Assembly (NCBI GenBank): GCA_041628615.1
Contig: JBFKOW010000055.1
Span: 1-18,880 of the forward strand
Reading direction: 5' to 3'
Source of the DNA: JAMWZF01 sp041628615
GTDB lineage: Bacteria; Pseudomonadota; Alphaproteobacteria; Rhodobacterales; Rhodobacteraceae
Length of the DNA stretch: 18,880 bases
In this document: positions 15,766-18,880 of the stretch, piece after piece
Layout of the letters: each line of letters opens with the position of its first letter
Numbering within the stretch: the stretch's first letter is position 1
Program-made: the position numbers and the translations under genes
Notes under the pieces: model-generated
The model's input: only the letters and a program-made list of their open reading frames with translations
Database searches by the model: none
What the model was told of the DNA's origin: nothing

Positions 15766-16652
15766 CCGACACCCTGCGCGCCGGATTGTGGATGATCGGG
15801 GCGATCGTGTCGTTCTCGTCGATGGCGGTGGCCGGGCGCGAGGCGGCGACCAGCCTCGATACCTTCGAGATCCTGTTCTACCGGTCGGTCATCGGCGTCG
15901 TCGTCGTGGTCGCGGTCGCGGCGGCGATGGGCCGCCTGGCCGAGATCCGGGCCCGGCGGATGGGCCTGCACGCGGCGCGCAACCTCGCCCATTTCGGCGG
16001 CCAGAACCTCTGGCTCTACGCCGTCGCCACCGCGCCGCTGGCGCAGGTCTTCGCGCTCGAGTTCACCACGCCGATATGGGCGCTGCTGCTGGCGCCGCTG
16101 ATCCTCGGCGAGCGGATCACCCGGCAGGGACTGGTCGCGGCGCTGTTCGGCTTTGCCGGGGTGCTGATCGTTGCCCGACCCGGCCTGACCGAGATCACCC
16201 CGGGACTGGCCGCGGCGGCGGGCTGCGCGATCGGCTTCGGGCTCACCGCGCTGTTCACCCGCCGGCTGACCCGGACCGAGAGCGTGACCGCGATCCTGTT
16301 CTGGCTGACGGTGATGCAGACCGGCTTCGGGCTGGCCTTCGCGGCGGCGGACGGGGACTTGGCACTGCCCCCGGCCGAAGCGCTGCCGTGGGTGGCGATC
16401 ATCGCCCTGGCCGGGCTTCTGGCCCATCTCTGCCTCACCATGGCGCTGTCCCTGGCGCCGGCCGCCGTGGTGATGCCGGTGGACTTCGTCCGGCTGCCGG
16501 TGATCGCGCTGGTCGGGATGGCGCTCTACGGCGAGGCGCTGGACCTGCTGGTGTTCGTTGGCGGGGCGGTGATCGTCGCGGCGAACTGGATCAACCTGCG
16601 GCCGAGGAAATCGCCGCCGGTTGCAGCCGGGCCGGGAATTGCAAATTTGTGA
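15762..16652 (+). CDS. DMT-superfamily transporter, EamA type
   Basis: This 296-residue inner membrane protein has about ten hydrophobic segments arranged as two EamA repeats. The first repeat contains FYRSVIGVVVVV and an RNLAHFGGQNLWLYAVATAPLAQVFALEFTTPIWALLLAPLILGER block typical of the family; the second contains ALSLAPAAVVMPVDFVRLPVIALVGMALYGEAL. Members export or import metabolites such as amino acids or nucleobases; the substrate cannot be read from sequence. The ATG overlaps the ABM-gene stop. Between its stop (16652) and the FadL gene lies a separate promoter, so the transcript likely ends nearby, though I see only a weak hairpin. Confidence 0.9.
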   Translation: MTDTLRAGLWMIGAIVSFSSMAVAGREAATSLDTFEILFYRSVIGVVVVVAVAAAMGRLAEIRARRMGLHAARNLAHFGGQNLWLYAVATAPLAQVFALEFTTPIWALLLAPLILGERITRQGLVAALFGFAGVLIVARPGLTEITPGLAAAAGCAIGFGLTALFTRRLTRTESVTAILFWLTVMQTGFGLAFAAADGDLALPPAEALPWVAIIALAGLLAHLCLTMALSLAPAAVVMPVDFVRLPVIALVGMALYGEALDLLVFVGGAVIVAANWINLRPRKSPPVAAGPGIANL

Positions 16653-16691
16653 CGCCACGGCGCGCCGATTCCCGTGACGCTGCGTAATTGA

Positions 16692-16720
16692 TTGACCGGA
16701 ATCTCCGCAGACCGCTTAGT
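16692..16720 (+). promoter_or_regulatory. Promoter of the FadL-type gene
   Basis: TTGACC (16692-16697) is a near-perfect -35 and is followed after 17 bases by CTTAGT (16715-16720). A transcript would start near 16727 and carry a leader of about 36 bases with GGGGAC before the ATG at 16763. Confidence 0.5.
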
Positions 16721-16762
16721 CCGTGCCGAGATTTTGACCACCTTCGCGACGGGGACAAGCGA

Positions 16763-17875
16763 ATGAAATCCACTCTGACGGCGCTGGCCGCGCTCCTGGC
16801 ATCGACCACTCTGGCCTCGGCGGGCGGCATCGAACGCACGCTGAACAACTACGGCATCCTGTTCGAGCAGGGCGACTATGTCGAATTCGGCATCAGCAAC
16901 GTCAATCCGAACGTATCCGGCGACTATCCCGGCCCGCTCGGCGGCGGGTCGACCGGCAACATGGCCAACAGCGAAACCCTGCCCAGCCTGAGCTACAAGA
17001 ACCAGCTGACCGACAACATCGCCGTCGGCCTGTTCCTGAACCGGCCCTACGGCGCCAGCGCGGAATACACGATGGGGGCCTATACCGGCCTTGCCGCCGA
17101 CTGGAAGAGCGCCGGCACCACGCTGGTCCTGAAGTACGACGTCAACGAGAACATCTCGGTCTACGGCGGCGCCCGCTACGTGTCGAGCAGCGCCGACATC
17201 GCGATCCCGGCGCTTCTGGCCACCGGCGGGGCGACCACCAGCCCGGCCTTCAACTACACCGCCACCGGCGAACAGGACGGCCAGACCAGCTTTGTCGGCG
17301 GCGTCGCCTACCAGCGCCCGGACATCGCGCTGCGGGTCGCGCTGACCTACGAGCAGGGCTTCACCCACACCTTCGCCACCACCGAGAACTCGATCGGCTT
17401 CATGCTGTCCGATTTCGAATCGACCACCGAGGTCGAGATGCCGCAGGCGATCACGCTGGACTTCCAGACCGGCGTGGCGGCGAACACGCTCGTCTTCGGC
17501 TCGATCCGGCACGTCGAATGGTCGGTCTGGGAAGTCCGTCCGGCGGGCTTCGAGGGCGCCACCGGCGACCGCGTCACCGGCTTCGACAACGACACCACGA
17601 CCTTCACCCTCGGCGTCGGCCGGCGGCTGAACGAGGAACTCTCGGTCTTCGCGCGGATCGGCTACGAGGAAGCCAAGGGCGGCGAGGCTTCGCGGCTGTC
17701 GCCCACCGACGGCAGCCGGTCGATCGGCATCGGCGGCAGCTACCGGATGGACGACATGAAGGTCACCGGCGGCATCCAGTACACCATGCTGGGCGACGCG
17801 ACCGACGGGTCGACCACCGAGTTCACCGACAACACCGCGGTGAGCGTCGGCCTCAACATCGGCTACTACTTCTGA
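16763..17875 (+). CDS. OMPP1/FadL/TodX-type outer membrane transport protein
   Basis: This 370-residue protein has a Sec signal peptide (about 1-20, cleavage after ASA) and a body of alternating amphipathic beta strands ending in phenylalanine (GLNIGYYF), the usual C-terminal signal of an outer membrane barrel. The Rhodobacteraceae FadL-like pattern is clear: AGGIERTLNNYGILFEQGDY at the mature N terminus, ISVYGGARYVSSSADIAIP, IALRVALTYEQGFTH, and FGSIRHVEWSVWEV. FadL proteins pass long-chain fatty acids or other hydrophobic molecules across the outer membrane. It is shorter than E. coli FadL (about 420-450 residues) but of normal size for this subgroup. It stands alone, between its own promoter and a strong terminator. 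An ATG at 16688 in frame would place the signal peptide inside and is rejected. Confidence 0.9.
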   Translation: MKSTLTALAALLASTTLASAGGIERTLNNYGILFEQGDYVEFGISNVNPNVSGDYPGPLGGGSTGNMANSETLPSLSYKNQLTDNIAVGLFLNRPYGASAEYTMGAYTGLAADWKSAGTTLVLKYDVNENISVYGGARYVSSSADIAIPALLATGGATTSPAFNYTATGEQDGQTSFVGGVAYQRPDIALRVALTYEQGFTHTFATTENSIGFMLSDFESTTEVEMPQAITLDFQTGVAANTLVFGSIRHVEWSVWEVRPAGFEGATGDRVTGFDNDTTTFTLGVGRRLNEELSVFARIGYEEAKGGEASRLSPTDGSRSIGIGGSYRMDDMKVTGGIQYTMLGDATDGSTTEFTDNTAVSVGLNIGYYF

Positions 17876-17910
17876 GCCCGACCGCCCGCGGGCGGACCCG
17901 GCACGGCATC

Positions 17911-17947
17911 CGGCCCCGCGCTGCCGCGCGGGGCCGTTTCGTTTCCT
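17911..17947 (+). terminator. Rho-independent terminator after the FadL-type gene
   Basis: CGGCCCCGCG (17911-17920) pairs perfectly with CGCGGGGCCG (17927-17936) around a CTGCCG loop and is followed by TTTCGTTTCC. A smaller GC palindrome, CCGCCCGCGGGCGG, sits just before it at 17882-17895. Confidence 0.8.
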
Positions 17948-18049
17948 GCCCCCCGCCCCCGCCGCCACAGCGGCATTTGCGCCCCGTTCCGCACGCCGCG
18001 TCGCCGCCCCCTCTGGCACAGCCCGCGTCGCCCGGCTAAGGCTGCGGTC

Positions 18050-18880
18050 ATGCGATACGACACCGCCTCCGACTGGACCCTGGCACAGAAGAAGCGCGTG
18101 CTGCTCTTCGGCATGTCGGGGCTGGGCAAGACCCGACTCGCCAACCTGCTGCGGCAGGGCGGCGACTGGTTCCACTACTCGATCGATTACCGGATCGGCA
18201 CCCGCTACATGGGCGAGTTCATCGTCGACAACGCCAAGCGCGAGGCGATGAAGGTGCCGTTCCTGCGCGACCTCCTGCGTTCGGATTCGATCTACATCGG
18301 CTCCAACATCAGCTTCCACAACCTCGACCCGGTCTCGACCTATCTCGGCAAGCCCGGCGACCCGGACAAGGGCGGCCTGCCGATCGACGAATACCGCCGC
18401 CGGCAGGCGCAGTTCCGCCGTGCCGAGATCGCCGCGCTCGAGGACACGCCCTATTTCATCGACCGGGCGCAGGCGCTCTACGGCTACCCGCATTTCGTCT
18501 GCGACACCGGCGGGTCGATCTGCGAATGGGTCGATCCCGAGGACCCTTCGGACCCGGTGCTGGCGCTGCTCGAACGGCATTGCCTGATGGTCTGGATCGA
18601 GGGCACCGAGGCCCATACCGAGGAACTGATCCGGCGCTTCGACCGCCAGCCCAAGCCGATGAGCTACCGCGCCGATTTCCTCGATGCCTGCTGGTCGGCC
18701 TATCTCGACGAAACCGGCGTGGCCGAGGCCGCGGTGGATCCCGACGCCTTCATCCGCTGGACCTACGCCCGGGCGCTGGCCCACCGGCGGCCGCTCTACG
18801 CCGCGATGGCCCGGCGCGGGATCACCGTGTCGGCCGCCGACGTGGCCGCGGTGCGCGACGGCCGGGACTTCGACGCGATG
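18050..18880 (+). CDS. P-loop ATPase, unknown function (3' end outside window)
   Basis: The frame is open from ATG 18050 to the last base, 277 codons, so the gene continues beyond the window. A Walker A motif GMSGLGKT lies at residues 21-28 after a short strand (RVLLF), and the frame also contains VCDTGGSICEW at about 150-160 and LMVWIEGTEAH at about 179-189, which could be sensor or hydrolysis regions. There is no signal peptide or membrane segment. I recall similar proteins labelled only as ATPase in Rhodobacteraceae and cannot name a substrate; the small-molecule or shikimate-kinase-like P-loop fold is one possibility. There is no clear ribosome binding site, and a -10-like CTAAGG (18036-18041) ends 8 bases before the ATG, so a leaderless start is possible. 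Confidence 0.8.
   Translation, partial: MRYDTASDWTLAQKKRVLLFGMSGLGKTRLANLLRQGGDWFHYSIDYRIGTRYMGEFIVDNAKREAMKVPFLRDLLRSDSIYIGSNISFHNLDPVSTYLGKPGDPDKGGLPIDEYRRRQAQFRRAEIAALEDTPYFIDRAQALYGYPHFVCDTGGSICEWVDPEDPSDPVLALLERHCLMVWIEGTEAHTEELIRRFDRQPKPMSYRADFLDACWSAYLDETGVAEAAVDPDAFIRWTYARALAHRRPLYAAMARRGITVSAADVAAVRDGRDFDAM

Overview
The window reads as a piece of chromosome from a GC-rich alphaproteobacterium, most likely Rhodobacterales (Rhodobacteraceae/Paracoccaceae). The evidence is an IspF domain that runs open to the left edge in the style of an IspDF fusion, the ispDF-pgpA-cinA order, a DUF6456/DUF6477-like gene pair, a Rhodobacteraceae-type FadL porin, uniformly GC-rich codons, and a CtrA-type operator. 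I see no insertion sequences, phage genes, CRISPR array, tRNA or rRNA. Most of it is well-ordered core genome with very tight gene packing.

Layout, left to right. (1) Bases 1-1498, plus strand: 3' end of ispDF, then pgpA and cinA/pncC, joined by ATGA and GTGA stop/start overlaps. (2) 1658-2836: an ammonium channel gene with no PII gene beside it. (3) 2829-4588, minus strand: a COQ10/RatA-like START-domain gene followed by an MmgE/PrpD-family gene, translationally coupled by a GTGA overlap; the MmgE gene ends tail to tail with amtB and overlaps it by 8 bases. (4) 4735-5473: hypoxanthine phosphoribosyltransferase and an overlapping small membrane protein, behind a recognisable promoter. (5) 5593-7839: a periplasmic electron-transfer cluster (class II cytochrome c, diheme cytochrome c) followed by a secreted protein I cannot assign. 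(6) 7864-8820, minus: lipA with a good promoter. (7) 8945-10622: divergent DUF6456-like HTH regulator and DUF6477-like small protein, separated by 244 AT-rich bases carrying an exact CtrA site and an exact DnaA box. (8) 10697-12238, minus: an MttB-superfamily methyltransferase. (9) 12482-16652, plus: DUF924 protein, guaA, a YdcF/DUF218 membrane protein, an ABM-domain protein and an EamA transporter, the last four in two overlapping pairs. (10) 16763-17875: FadL-type outer membrane protein with its own promoter and a strong terminator. (11) 18050 to the right edge: a P-loop ATPase, incomplete.

How the genes relate: this is a set of neighbouring housekeeping units (isoprenoid, phospholipid, NAD salvage, purine salvage and GMP synthesis, lipoate, quinone-related) rather than one pathway. 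The most promising regulatory signal is the 10076-10319 spacer, where cell-cycle-type motifs (CtrA, DnaA) sit between two poorly characterised, lineage-restricted genes. The most promising uncharacterised protein is the secreted one at 7072-7839, which follows the cytochromes and has a perfect 9-bp hairpin in its leader. There is no stretch over 300 bases without a gene; the longest gaps are 10076-10319 and 12239-12481.
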